A stretch of 64,000 nucleotides of DNA from positions 11,180,289 through 11,244,288 of the forward strand of contig NC_035435.2 in the NCBI RefSeq assembly GCF_002127325.2, read 5' to 3'. The notes beneath the pieces are model-generated. The model searched no databases, had not been told where the DNA came from, and worked only from the letters and a program-made list of their open reading frames with translations. The position numbers and the translations under genes were made by a program. This DNA comes from Helianthus annuus (taxonomy: Eukaryota; Streptophyta; Magnoliopsida; Asterales; Asteraceae). Within the stretch, counting starts at the first letter, position 1. The number at the start of each line of letters is the position of its first letter. Of the stretch, positions 46,401-56,919 are shown piece after piece.

Positions 46401-47137
46401 CCCTTGCGGTCCGTATTCAACTCTTACGGACCGTAAATCTGAATGAATGCGGTCCGTAACCGAACCTGAATTGCATCGCCCAGTTACCTCCTTGCGGACC
46501 GTAAGCCTAGGGCCATACGGTTCGTAACCGATGATCAGAGGACAAAAATTTTAGGACTTTCATACACTTGACCATGCATTTCTTTAACCCAAATTTTCAG
46601 ATAATTTCAGTAGGAATAGTCCACATAATCAGGTCTGCTTTGCTAGAATATGATGCCATGCATTTATGTCTTCCTTGGCTTATTTAGAAATGGCCATAAT
46701 GAAGTATTGTCGGCTTTGGCATGTGAGAACTTATCTCATGAAAATTGAATGTATTATCCCAAATCAGCCATATTTTTATGGATTCATCATCAGATATGTA
46801 TGAGGGTGCATTCTTATATTTTGCAAAGCTTTAGGAATATTAAAAGGTCACTCAGAGGTAGAATTAACATGTTGACATGTTTAATCCCTGTACCTTTATA
46901 ATCTCCCGATTATATTTATAAACGGCTCGTTATATTCCATCAATCACTTGATTAAGAATATATTATCCGTGTATTGTCATTCAGAGGCTCAGGTTTTGGC
47001 ATGTTGACACTTTTAGTCCCTTACATACATAACTTCACCATTTGTCAACTTTAGTCCTTCAAACTCAATCTTTCGTATATTTAGAGTTTAGGACACGTGT
47101 CTATACATAATTGGACATGTTTTTACGTGGTGTTACA
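43421..47137 (-). repeat. 5' LTR of chromovirus A
   Basis: 3717 bp, partner of 32888-36602. The TATA-like box is the reverse of 46198-46205, and the palindrome cluster (ttacggaccgtaa and variants) is at about 46376-46530, upstream of it. Confidence 0.93.
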
Positions 47138-48233
47138 ACTACTACGATGCGTAGATCCCCAAGACGCAAGTTATTTGATCAGGGAAATATATGAAGGCAT
47201 CTGCGGTATTTACGCGGGACCACGTATAGTCGTGGCGAAGATAATGAACGCAGGCTACTACTGGCCAGGGATGCACGTCGACGCTTTGAAGGAGTTGTGC
47301 AAATGTGATTCCTGTCAGAGGCATGCGCCGAAAACCCTGCGTCCAAAACATGATCTGATTCCTGTATCAATAGCTTGGCCCTTCCAACAGTGGGGGATTG
47401 ACATGGTAGGACCATTCCCTGAAGCTCCCGGCACAGTGAAGTTTATAATTGTTGCTGTTGATTACTTCACCAAGTGGGTGGAGGCAAAGGCCCTTGCTTC
47501 AACCTCCGCAATGATGGTGCGGAAATTCATATGGGAGCACATCATTTGCAGATTTGGCCTCCCACTCAAGATCGTGACTGATAATGGCACCAATTTTGCA
47601 TCCAAAGATCTTCAGAAATGGATGAAGGAGCTAAACATTGAGCACACTTTCTCTTCCGTTGCGCACCCTCAAGGCAACGACCAAGTAGAAAGTGTCAACA
47701 AAAGCATTCTTGAAGGGATAAAGGCCCGCCTGGGCACCAAAAGAAGAGGATGGGTAGATGAGCTCCCTAGCATTTTGTGGGCTCATCGAACCATGCCAAA
47801 AACAAGCAATGGAGAAACCCCTTTTAGCCTGGTATACGGCTCGGAGGCGGTTATCCCAGCAGAAATAGGCCTCCCCTCGCCGCGCTTATCAGTAGTCAAC
47901 AAGATTGATAACGAGGCGGAGTGCCGTTTAGACTTGGACCTACTCGAAAAGAGGCACGAAATCGTACGAATCAAAGAGGCCAAGTACAAGACCCAGCTAG
48001 AACGATACTACAATGCAAGGGTGCGCATCTGTACGTATACCCTAGGAGAATATGTGTCCAGGGACAACGAAGCCTCTAATGCCGAGCGCCCTGGAAAACT
48101 AGCACCAAAATGGGAAGGCCCATACTTGGTTCATGAAGTGCTAGGAAAAGAGGCTTACAAACTGCGCACTTTAGATGGCCATATCATCCCGCGCACATGG
48201 AACGCGCAACAAGTGCGCAAGTGTTACAGGTGA
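47138..48233 (+). pseudogene. pol: Tat integrase and C-terminus (second Tat element)
   Basis: After the ACTAC duplication the Tat polyprotein resumes at LRCVDPQDASYLIREI. It contains the HHCC zinc region (with a His to Tyr change, GICGIYAGP where the intact element has GICGIHAGP), the catalytic triad regions (GIDMVGPFPEAPG, VTDNGTNFA, QVESVNKS) and the tail WEGPYLVHEVLGKEAYKLRT...RTWNAQQVRKCYR, closing with TGA. This piece has no stop but belongs to a disrupted gene. The His to Tyr change would weaken zinc binding. Integrase would insert the element's cDNA. Confidence 0.93.
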
Positions 48234-48242
48234 TTACCCCTG

Positions 48243-48383
48243 GCCACGCGCCTTTTCAATTAGTTATGTTAGCCACACGCCTTTTTACTTATCTATGTTG
48301 GCCACGCGCCTTTTAATTATCTATGTTGGCCATGCACCCTTTCTTTTCTTTTTCGATTATGTATGATGGCCTTGCGCCTGTTT
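48243..48383 (+). repeat. Short tandem repeat after Tat pol (about 4 units)
   Basis: Units of about 35 bp share 'tatgttggccacgcgcctttt' with variation (ccacgcgcc, ccacacgcc, ccacgcgcc, ccatgcacc, ccttgcgcc). The repeat sits in the gap between the 3' ends of gag-pol and the antisense gene, the same place as the tandem duplication in the young Tat element. Confidence 0.75.
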
Positions 48384-48736
48384 CCAGCTACTTAATACAA
48401 ATGTTAGTTGTGTTTTATGATTATCATCCTATGTCTTCTACGTTACAAATGCATGTTAAACTTTTGATTAGCACGAAAACACTTCAGTAAATTACGAGCT
48501 CTTGAGTTAAGCCTCCAAGGTCCTCTGCGAACATAGCGTGAGACCGGGCAATAACACTCATACACGAGCCATACTTACATTTATTCGAGCTAATTTAACC
48601 AAAGTTTCTAACAACAATTCAATAATTGTAACCTGACAATAAAAAGTAATCTGGGATTCCATTAAAGCGCAACCACGCAACGTTTACATAGGATAAAAAG
48701 GAAAACCGTTACAAGGCAAACGCCTATAAGTACTGT
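48384..48736. other. Spacer between Tat pol and the antisense gene remnant
   Basis: No coding potential was seen. By analogy with the young element this is the shared 3' region of two convergent genes. Confidence 0.5.
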
Positions 48737-49338
48737 CTATTCATTACCACCACCATCACCGCCAGCTTCATTACCACCGTCACCATCACCGCCAGCTGCC
48801 TCCTCTTTATCTGTTAACTCCACAGTCTTTGGAGGATCGAGGATGGACTTCAGTCGCGCACTCCAGTCATCATGCTTCAACGCATCAGTAACCAACTCCA
48901 TAATAGGTAATGAAAGATGGTTGTAAACCTCTTCGGCTTGAGAAAGCATGGAGTCAGCCTGATCAGTCACCGAGCAGTGATGAGTATCAAACTGTTGGCC
49001 AAACGCTTCTTCCACATGCTGAGCACACTCCAGGTAGCCACCACGATGCCCAACGGCACGCGAGGCATCTATCAGTGCGGCAACAGCCTCATCCAACTCA
49101 GTACCATTCAGTATGGAGTTGGCAATCTATACAAAAAGAGGGAAATCACGAAAACAAAATAACAATAAACAAAACCTAAGGCAAAAGAGGAGAAACTCAC
49201 CGTAGCTACTCCAATACTGTGCATCTACTCGGACTCTGAAACGAGCGTGTCAACAATTGTTTGGGTCTCAGCGTAATTATTCTGAGCCACATTCAGGGCA
49301 GAAGTGCTGATATCGCGCGCCTCTTCGGCTTTCTTCTT
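48737..49338 (-). pseudogene. Antisense gene remnant of the second Tat element, 3' exons
   Basis: The last exon, 49126-48737, reads IANSILNGTELDEAVAALID and continues to an acidic Gly/Asp-rich tail. It aligns in layout with exon 6 of the antisense gene at 8396-8755. A GTATAG acceptor precedes it. The previous exon (about 49338-49201) reads KAEEARDISTSALNVAQNNY and carries a premature TAG near 49228 before a GTGAGT donor. Chromovirus B interrupts that exon at 49339, and the rest lies at 59433-59597. Conserved position and introns in two different Tat elements support a real gene family. Confidence 0.8.
49334..49338. repeat. Target site duplication (TTCTT), left copy
   Basis: TTCTT precedes the left LTR of chromovirus B and recurs at 59428-59432 after the right LTR. 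Confidence 0.9.
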
Positions 49339-51846
49339 TGTCACACCCCCAAAATCCACCCGCGGAGTACTACCGCTTGGAGGCGTGACTGACCAGGATC
49401 CAGCCACCAATCATACTGAACAAGCATATAAACAGTTATAAAAGTTTAACCAATACGATTGGTGTTTCAAACAAACAAAGTTTAAGTTGCAAGCGGAAGC
49501 ATAAGTTTAAAGTTATAACATAAGTTCAAATGTTTTCAAATAGAACATGGCACGCAGCAATCCGTGTCCCACAACGACTCTCCTCCATGCAAGCTCCAAC
49601 TGAGTACCTATGGTCCTGCAAAGCATGTAGTAACGAGTCAACAACTAGTTGAGTGAGTTCACAGTTGGGTGTTCGTTTTAGTTATTTCGAAAACAGTTTC
49701 CTTTAACTGGCATCCTGCCGTGGGGAATTACCCCATAGTTTAAAAACGTGACTTGTTCATTCCCAGTTACTCTGGCATTCCAGCCGTGGGGGCTACCCCA
49801 TGTTAGTTATCAGGCATTTCGGCCGTGGGGGCTACCCCATGCGTACACTAGACTCGTTACCATATCGACTGCTGACTGTAGTCATGTTTATGTGCCCTGA
49901 AAACCATCAATGTCTATCATCATTGACGTGCCCCAGATCCATTAGTTCACGCCCGTCCTCTGCGGCACGGTGTGAGGTTTGTCAGACCTAAATAGCGTTA
50001 TCTAACTAATGACCCGCTCGCCATTGGCCCGGCGATTAAGTCGATACAAAAAGGAGGGACTTCGTGATAGAGTTTTAGTCTAGTACGAGTTATCCGTCCG
50101 TCCGGACGAGGAATCACATTCCTGAACCACTGCCGTCCTACCCAAGGAGGACGAGGAATCCACGTTCCTTAACCCCGTTCCCAACCCAGGGAATCCCATG
50201 CTTTGTAGAGGGTGTGAACTCACCTTGGTTTGCTCGGTAGTAACACAGAAGGGTCAATCAAGTCGCAAGTGGTCAATTACGTCCTAACATAGATACCATT
50301 TATAATCAGATTCAAACCAAGCAGTGCACGTACAAGTAACGATCCTAGCATACAGTTCTATCATAGTAGTTTCAACCACAGTGCACAACATAATCAGTTA
50401 ACAGTAGCACGTATAGGTATAGCCCATATGTTCAGCCCAATCACTTAAGTCCAAAACACGCATTAAACAGTTAACACAGAAGTCCATAAGCCCGGTCCAA
50501 TAACGTAGGCCCATAACCAGGCAAGCCCGCTAAGTGTGGTTTCGAGTCGCAACCGGACTCGCAATCATGGTTTCGAGTTGTGCCGTCTATGCTGGTCATT
50601 GGTGGTTGCGAGTCGCAACCTATGTCGCAACCACGGTCTCGGCTGGTCATGTTATGATCTCGAGTCGCAACAGGACTCGCAACCTGTGGTCTCGGTTCAT
50701 CATGCTGTGGTTGCGAGTCGCAACCAGGCGTTCTTGACTCGCAACCGATGTCGTAACCTGAGGTTTCGAGTCGCAACCAGGGGTTCTCGACTCCCCAACA
50801 GTTGCTGATTCTGCACAGTAGTACTATCCAATAGAATTCAAATGTCATGCAACATTATATGGTACTATCCACTAAAACATGTTTTGTTGTCTAACCATTA
50901 CCAAAAACGGATCAAACAATTCAGATTTCAAACATTCAAACCACATTCATATCATATTCAACAAGTTCTTCATATATTCAAGTCATGTTCATCATATATT
51001 CATAACACAAACATTAAGTTCTTCATTTATTCAAAGCATAAACAACCCTTATTCTACCAAATTATGAACAAGCATCAAAACACTTAGCACAACACACAAA
51101 CTCGGTTTTTATACAAATCCGATTACATAACAAGTGCAACCCGGTTTCATGTTCATCATCATAAGTGGTTTGAATCACATTTAGACACAAGATGCCATAA
51201 CCCATCATACAATATATATATCCGAAATCAAGACATATTAATCGATTATCAACATTATACATATTAGAACATCATATACATTAAGAACATTGTGCAAACA
51301 CTAACATTCAAACACAATAAACATCCTATCATCCCTTTTATCATCTAACAACAACAAACATCAATCTAAACGCCATAAATACTAACCGGTTGGTGAGGGG
51401 TGTGTGTGGCTTCTAACCGATTGAGTGTGAGCCGCTCCAAACGTCCAAAGATCCGAGAATGATGAAGTGTTTGTGTCTTAAGGGTTTTAGTGAGAGGGAA
51501 GGAGTGAGAGTGTGGGTGTGTTGGTTGCCCAAGAAAATGGCAAGGATGGTTACAAGCATAATATATATACTTGTTTCACAATGCACCCTAAAGGGCTTAG
51601 GAATCGGTTAAAGGGGGTTTACGGCCCAAGTGGCCCAACCGATTACTGTTCACTCGAGACCACATGGTCTCGAGTCGGGTCCTTGTTGTTTCGGTTCATA
51701 TACATACTCGCATACACATAATATAACATGTAATTCACATAAAATGTTCACATATATCATTGCACCAAACATGTCAACTAATCACATAATGTTCAAGCAT
51801 GTTACATCGAGACACAACGAAAGGTTCTAAATTTCGAGTTGTCACA
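49339..51846 (-). repeat. 3' LTR of chromovirus B
   Basis: 2508 bp, nearly identical to 56920-59427. A dense series of 'cgagtcgcaacc' motifs and their reverse complements spans about 50530-50800. A TATATATA-like stretch is at about 51561-51568. Confidence 0.94.
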
Positions 51847-51984
51847 TCATCCCCAAGTTGAAAGAAATTTCGTCCCGAAATTTGATGGCACTCACTGAGG
51901 AAGCTAGTCAAGTTGTATGGTTTTCCCGGTTATCCTGGGGTGTCACATCCACCCCCCGTTGATCTGGAATTTCGTCCCGAAATT
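51847..51984 (-). repeat. Duplicated PPT/palindrome module next to the 3' LTR of chromovirus B
   Basis: The LTR start (tgtcaca, 51840-51846), a PPT-like C-rich tract and the palindrome aatttcgtcccgaaatt occur at the LTR edge. About 101 bp further in they occur again: tgtcaca 51941-51947, tccacccccc, then the same palindrome near 51968-51984. The inner tract is the more typical PPT but now lies inside the end of the pol frame. Confidence 0.75.
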
Positions 51985-54900
51985 CCGTAGCTTCAGCCTC
52001 AGTAGTGGTCGCACCGTTTGCAAACAGTTGGGGATACTTTTGTTTCATCCGATCTTCGCGCTTCCAGGTGAACTCTGGGCCGCGACGTGAGTTCCAACGA
52101 ACTCGAACGAGAGGTATTCTAGTGCTCTTGAGGACCTTAACATCCCGGTCCGTGATTTCGACTGGTTCCTCGACGAATTTCAACTGTTCGTCGATCGTGA
52201 GTTCCTTCAGAGGAACTACGTGGGTCTCATCTGACAGACACTTCTTCAGATTCGACACATGGAAAACGTTGTGAACTGCACCGAGTTCTGCTGGTAAGTT
52301 CAGTCTGTAGGCCACCTTGCCTATTTTCTCAATGATTTCGAAAGGTCCAACGTATCGTGGTTTGAGTTTGCCTCGTTTACCAAAACGAACCACACCCTTC
52401 CAGGGTGAAACTTTGAGTAATACCCGCTCCCCAACCTGGAGCTCAAGTGGTTTCCTGCCCTTATCGGCGTAGGCCTTCTGACGGTCTCGAGCGGCCGCCA
52501 TGCGCTGTCGTATTTGAGCAATCCGCTCAGTAGTGTCTACCACATGTTCTGGACCAGTGATTTGACTATCCCCCACCTCTGCCCAACAGAGAGGTGACCG
52601 GCATTTACGTCCGTACAATGCCTCAAACGGAGCAGCTTTAATGCTAGTGTGGTAGCTGTTATTATACGAGAATTCCACGAGTGGCAGATGCCTTTCCCAG
52701 CTGTTGCCAAAGTCGATTACACATGCACGTAGCATGTCTTCTATGGTTTGAATAGTGCGCTCGGACTGCCCGTCCGTCTGTGGGTGATACGCTGTGCTCA
52801 TATCTAGACGTGAGCCAAAAGACTTGTGCATTGCCTGCCACAGTTCCGAAGTAAAACGTGCATCTCGATCAGAGATGATAGAGGTGGGCACCCCGTGCCT
52901 CGAAACAACTTCCTTGAGGTATATTTCCGCTAAAGTGGAGAATTTATCCGTCTCCTTAATTGCCAAAAAGTGTGCGGATTTCGTGAGTCGATCCACAATC
53001 ACCCAAATAGTATCGTTTCCGCGTTGTGATCTAGGTAGGCCAGTAACGAAATCCATGGAAATTTGCTCCCATTTCCATTGTGGTATCTCTGGTTGTTGGA
53101 GTAGGCCTGAGGGTTTCTGATATTCCGTCTTGACTCGCGCACAAGTCAAACACTTGCTGACGTAGGTTGCTATGTGGGCCTTCATGCTAGGCCACCAATA
53201 CGTAGTTTTAATATCGTGGTACATCTTATCCGAACCAGGGTGTACCGAGTAGCGAGATTTGTGTGCTTCATCCATTACAAGTTCTCGTAAGTCGCCATAG
53301 AGTGGGACCCAAATGCGTCCTGTTACGTAGTAAGCACCGTCTTCCTTCTGTTCTAAGCGTTGCCTTGACCCGCGTAGGGCTTCGGCCCTTACGTTTTCTG
53401 GTTTCAGTGCTTCTATCTGAGCAGCTCGTATTTGCGAAGGTAGACTAGAATGGATCGTGAGTTGTAAAGCTCTTACGCGCTTAGGCGCAGTGTCCTTTCG
53501 ACTGAGGGCGTCAGCCACAACATCGGTCTTGCCCGGGTGATACCTGATGGAGCACTCATAGTCATTTAGCAGCTCGACCCATCGTCGTTGCCGCATATTC
53601 AGTTCCTTCTGCTTGAATATGTGTTCTAGGCTCCTGTGGTCGGTGTAGATGGCGCACTTGGTTCCGTATAGGTAATGCCGCCATAACTTAAGTGCGAAAA
53701 CAACAGCTCCCAGCTCTAAATCATGCGTAGTGTAGTTCTTCTCGTGAACTTTGAGTTGTCGTGAGGCGTAGGCTATGACTTTATCTCGTTGCATCAATAC
53801 ACAACCAAGACCTTGAATTGATGCATCACAGTAAACCACAAAATCTTCTGTGCCCTCTGGCAGTGAAAGGATAGGTGCACTACAAAGTCTATCCTTTAGA
53901 TGCTGAAAAGCTAACTCTTGCGCATTTCCCCAATGATAGACAACGCCTTTCTGCGTTAGTAAGGTGAGAGGCTGCGCGATCTTAGAAAAATCCTTAATGA
54001 ATCTCCTGTAGTAACCTGCCAATCCCAAGAATTGGCGAATTTCCTTTGGTGTACGAGGTACAGGCCAGTTCTTTATAGAGTCCACTTTGGATGGATCAAC
54101 GTGAATCCCATCCTTGTTTACCACATGCCCTAGGAAATGGACTTCACGAAGCCAGAAGTCGCATTTAGAGAACTTTGCGTAAAGTTGTTCTGTTCGAAGG
54201 AGTTCCAAAATAAGCCGTAGATGCTATTCTTGCTCCACTTTACTCTTAGAATAGATCAGGATGTCGTCGATGAAGACTATAACGAACTTGTCCAGGTAGG
54301 GCTTGCACACTCGATTCATCAAGTCCATGAAAACTGCGGGTGCGTTTGTCAGCCCAAACGGCATGACCAAAAACTCATAGTGCCCATATCGAGTTCTAAA
54401 GGCTGTCTTAGAGACATCCTCTTCTCGAACTCTCAGCTGGTGATATCCCGATCTCAGATCGATCTTCGAATAGTAGCTCGACCCCTGCAACTGGTCGAAC
54501 AAGTCGTCAATGCGCGGTAGAGGATAACGGTTCTTCACAGTCACCTTGTTGAGTTCACGATAGTCGATACACATTCTGAAGGTACCGTCCTTCTTCTTCA
54601 CAAATAGTACTGGAGCTCCCCAAGGCGATGAGCTAGGACGAATGAAACCCTTATCCAAGAGTTCTTGTAGTTGCGTGGAGAGTTCTTCCAACTCTGATGG
54701 AGCCAAACGATAAGGTGCGCGAGCTATAGGCGCAGCTCCTGGAGCTAGTTCAATCTGAAACTCGACTTGGCGATGGGGCGGAAGACCAGGTAATTCCTCA
54801 GGGAATACCTCAGGATAGTCACGTACAACTGGAAAATCTTCTAGCTTCTTTTCTTTCTCTGTGGTATCAGTAACTAGAGCCAAAATCGCAGTGTGGCCCT

Positions 54901-56611
54901 TTCGTAAGCACTTCTGGGCCTTAAGGAGAGAGATGATGTTCTCAACAGCACTTTTCTTGTCGCCACGAATCATGAGAGGTTCACTACCTAAACCAGGAAT
55001 ACGAACGATCTTCTCGTTGCAAAGAATCTCTGCTCGGTGTTGGGATAACCAATCCATCCCAATGACAACGTCGAAACTACCCAAGACGATAGGAATAAGG
55101 TCAATAGAGAAGGTCTGGTTAGCGAGAATAAGTTGGCAACCTTTGACTACGTGCGAGGCCTCCAAACTCTTACCATTAGCTAGCTCTACAGTGTGCTTGT
55201 CGCTCAGGGGTGTTGGAATACGTTTAAGCATCTTACTAACTTCTAGTGACACATAGCTAGTATCGGCACCCGAATCAAATAAGACTGTAACATAAAAGTC
55301 GTCGAGAAGGAACTTACCCGTCACCACGTTGGGATCATTCCTTGCTTCACCTTGGCCAATCACGAACACTCGCCCCCTGGCACCATTGTTGTTGTTGTTG
55401 TTCCCATTGTTACCATTCCCCTGATTGTTGTTGTTGTTGTTCTTATTCAGTTGGGGACAATCTTTCTTGAAGTGGCCTTCAGCTCCACACTGAAAGCATC
55501 CTTTGTTGTTACCCTGTTGTTGTCGCTGATTCTGCTGAGGTTGCTGACGATTCTGATTGGCGGGATATGCGCTCCTGCAATCCTTTGCAACATGACCAGG
55601 CTTGTTGCACCGATGACAGTTGCCCCTGGTGCATGGCCCACTGTGGTGTAGGTTGCAGCGATTGCATTTGGGGTGATTCCCCTTGTACCCACCATGACTT
55701 TGCCCACCAGACGATTGCTGACTGGGGCTCTTGTAGTCGTCAGTCTTTCTCTGCTGAGACTGAGATTGCACAGAAGTTGAACCCTTGCTTGAAGTTCCAT
55801 CCCATTTCCGTTTATTCTCACTAGAAGTACCAGAGGTAGTTGCAGCACCTATGCGCTTTGGTAACTTGTTCTGCTCCACCGCTTGGTCAGTGAGACGGTG
55901 AGCCAACTGAACAACCTGCTGGATAGTAGTCAAGTTTCCTGAAGTCACATGGCTTTGGATCTCTGGCACCAAGCCCTTGAGATAAAGTTCAATTCGCTTA
56001 TACGAAGGGTCCACCATAGTAGGACACAACAAGGCAAGCTCATGCGATCTCTTAGTATACGCCTCAATCTCTGACCCCGTCATCTTGAGGTTGTAGAACT
56101 CATCTTCCAGCTTATGGATGTCATCGCGACTGCAGTATTCCTCCTTAACCATTTCCTTGAAAGTTTCCCATGGGGTGGTGTTGGCAGCAACCAACCCCAG
56201 CATTTGCACTTGAGCATTCCACCACGTGAGGGCCAAACCCTCGAGAGTACCAGTAGCATACTTTACCCTGCGCGCTTCAGGGCATTCACACATTTCGAAC
56301 ACAGATTCTAGTTTCTCAAACCAGTGTAGGAGACCTACTGCTCCTTCAGTTCCGCTAAAAGTAGTGGGTCGACAGTCCATAAAGGTCTTAAATGTGCACA
56401 CCGGTGCCTGAGCATGATAACCTAAGGTGGGTGGAAAGAAAGACAGAGTTTAACACAAAGGTTGGTTCACGAGAGTAGGATCCAAATGATCCTAGAACAA
56501 ATTCGGACTGCAGGATATACCTCCTGCGTTTGCAGCTGCAAGCGCTGCGGCAACTCGTTCGTTGATCAAAGCCGTTAACTGGGCTTGTGTCATGTTAACG
56601 CGTCCAGACAT
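51908..56611 (-). pseudogene. gag-pol: Chromovirus B gag-pol with chromodomain, one premature stop, probable gag intron
   Basis: ATG at 56611 opens a 30-codon exon (MSGRVNMTQAQLTALINERV start). A 99-nt GT-AG intron (56422-56520) joins it in phase to the main frame, which runs to TGA at 51908. Domains in order: gag core ([20 protein letters not shown]), two zinc knuckles ([28 protein letters not shown]) with an Asn-rich run between the second and protease, protease ([12 protein letters not shown]), RT ([18 protein letters not shown], catalytic [10 protein letters not shown]), RNase H ([16 protein letters not shown]), integrase ([39 protein letters not shown]) and chromodomain ([18 protein letters not shown]). 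The single defect is TAG at 54224-54226, about ten codons after the RT catalytic site; the same frame continues beyond it. The chromodomain would direct integration to marked chromatin. Confidence 0.92.
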
Positions 56612-56904
56612 GATTCTTCATAATAAGAGTAATACGAGTGAGAGAGGTTCGCGGAAGTACGATAGCTGGATAGAGTAAACATGCACGTGTTCTAGCAATA
56701 GTAGTTACACTAATCAAGCATACCATGGGCAATGTACTATGTAACTAACAAGTAGGCAATATACACATACCATATCACCTAGAATGTCGAGCCTTGCATG
56801 TGGAGTGAAGTGTCGTTGTGGACCGTTGAGCACTAAACCGGTTATAGTCTGGTTTTAACAAAAACGTTTCTCCTTTATTAAAACCAAGTTCACTATAACC
56901 AATG

Positions 56905-56916
56905 GCTCTGATACCA
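56905..56916 (-). other. Primer-binding site of chromovirus B (initiator tRNA-Met type)
   Basis: The minus strand reads TGGTATCAGAGC three bases after the 5' LTR, the same primer as chromovirus A. Confidence 0.92.
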
Positions 56917-56919
56917 ATC

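Larger units (their letters stand above)
32888..47137 (-). mobile_element. Tekay/Del-like chromovirus A, 14.25 kb, with an extra ORF
   Basis: LTRs of 3715 bp (left) and 3717 bp (right) with TGTCACACCCC / GGTGTTACA ends, ACTAC target duplication, a tRNA-iMet-type PBS beside the right LTR and a PPT beside the left one. Gag-pol is on the minus strand and ends in a chromodomain, an established chromovirus trait. The LTRs differ at many positions, so insertion is clearly older than those of the young Tat element and chromovirus B. Pol carries several lesions. An extra sense ORF lies between the PBS and gag. Confidence 0.93.

Noticed and set aside
50530..50800. CRISPR-like or satellite array ('cgagtcgcaacc' repeats)
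   Set aside because: Spacing and units are irregular, the repeats are palindromic variants inside an LTR, the same array exists in the partner LTR at 58111-58381, and the genome is a plant.
50471..50848. Repeated small frames in the chromovirus B LTRs (and their copies at 58115-58668)
   Set aside because: They are non-coding LTR sequence; the frames recur only because the LTR is duplicated and they contain the repeat array.
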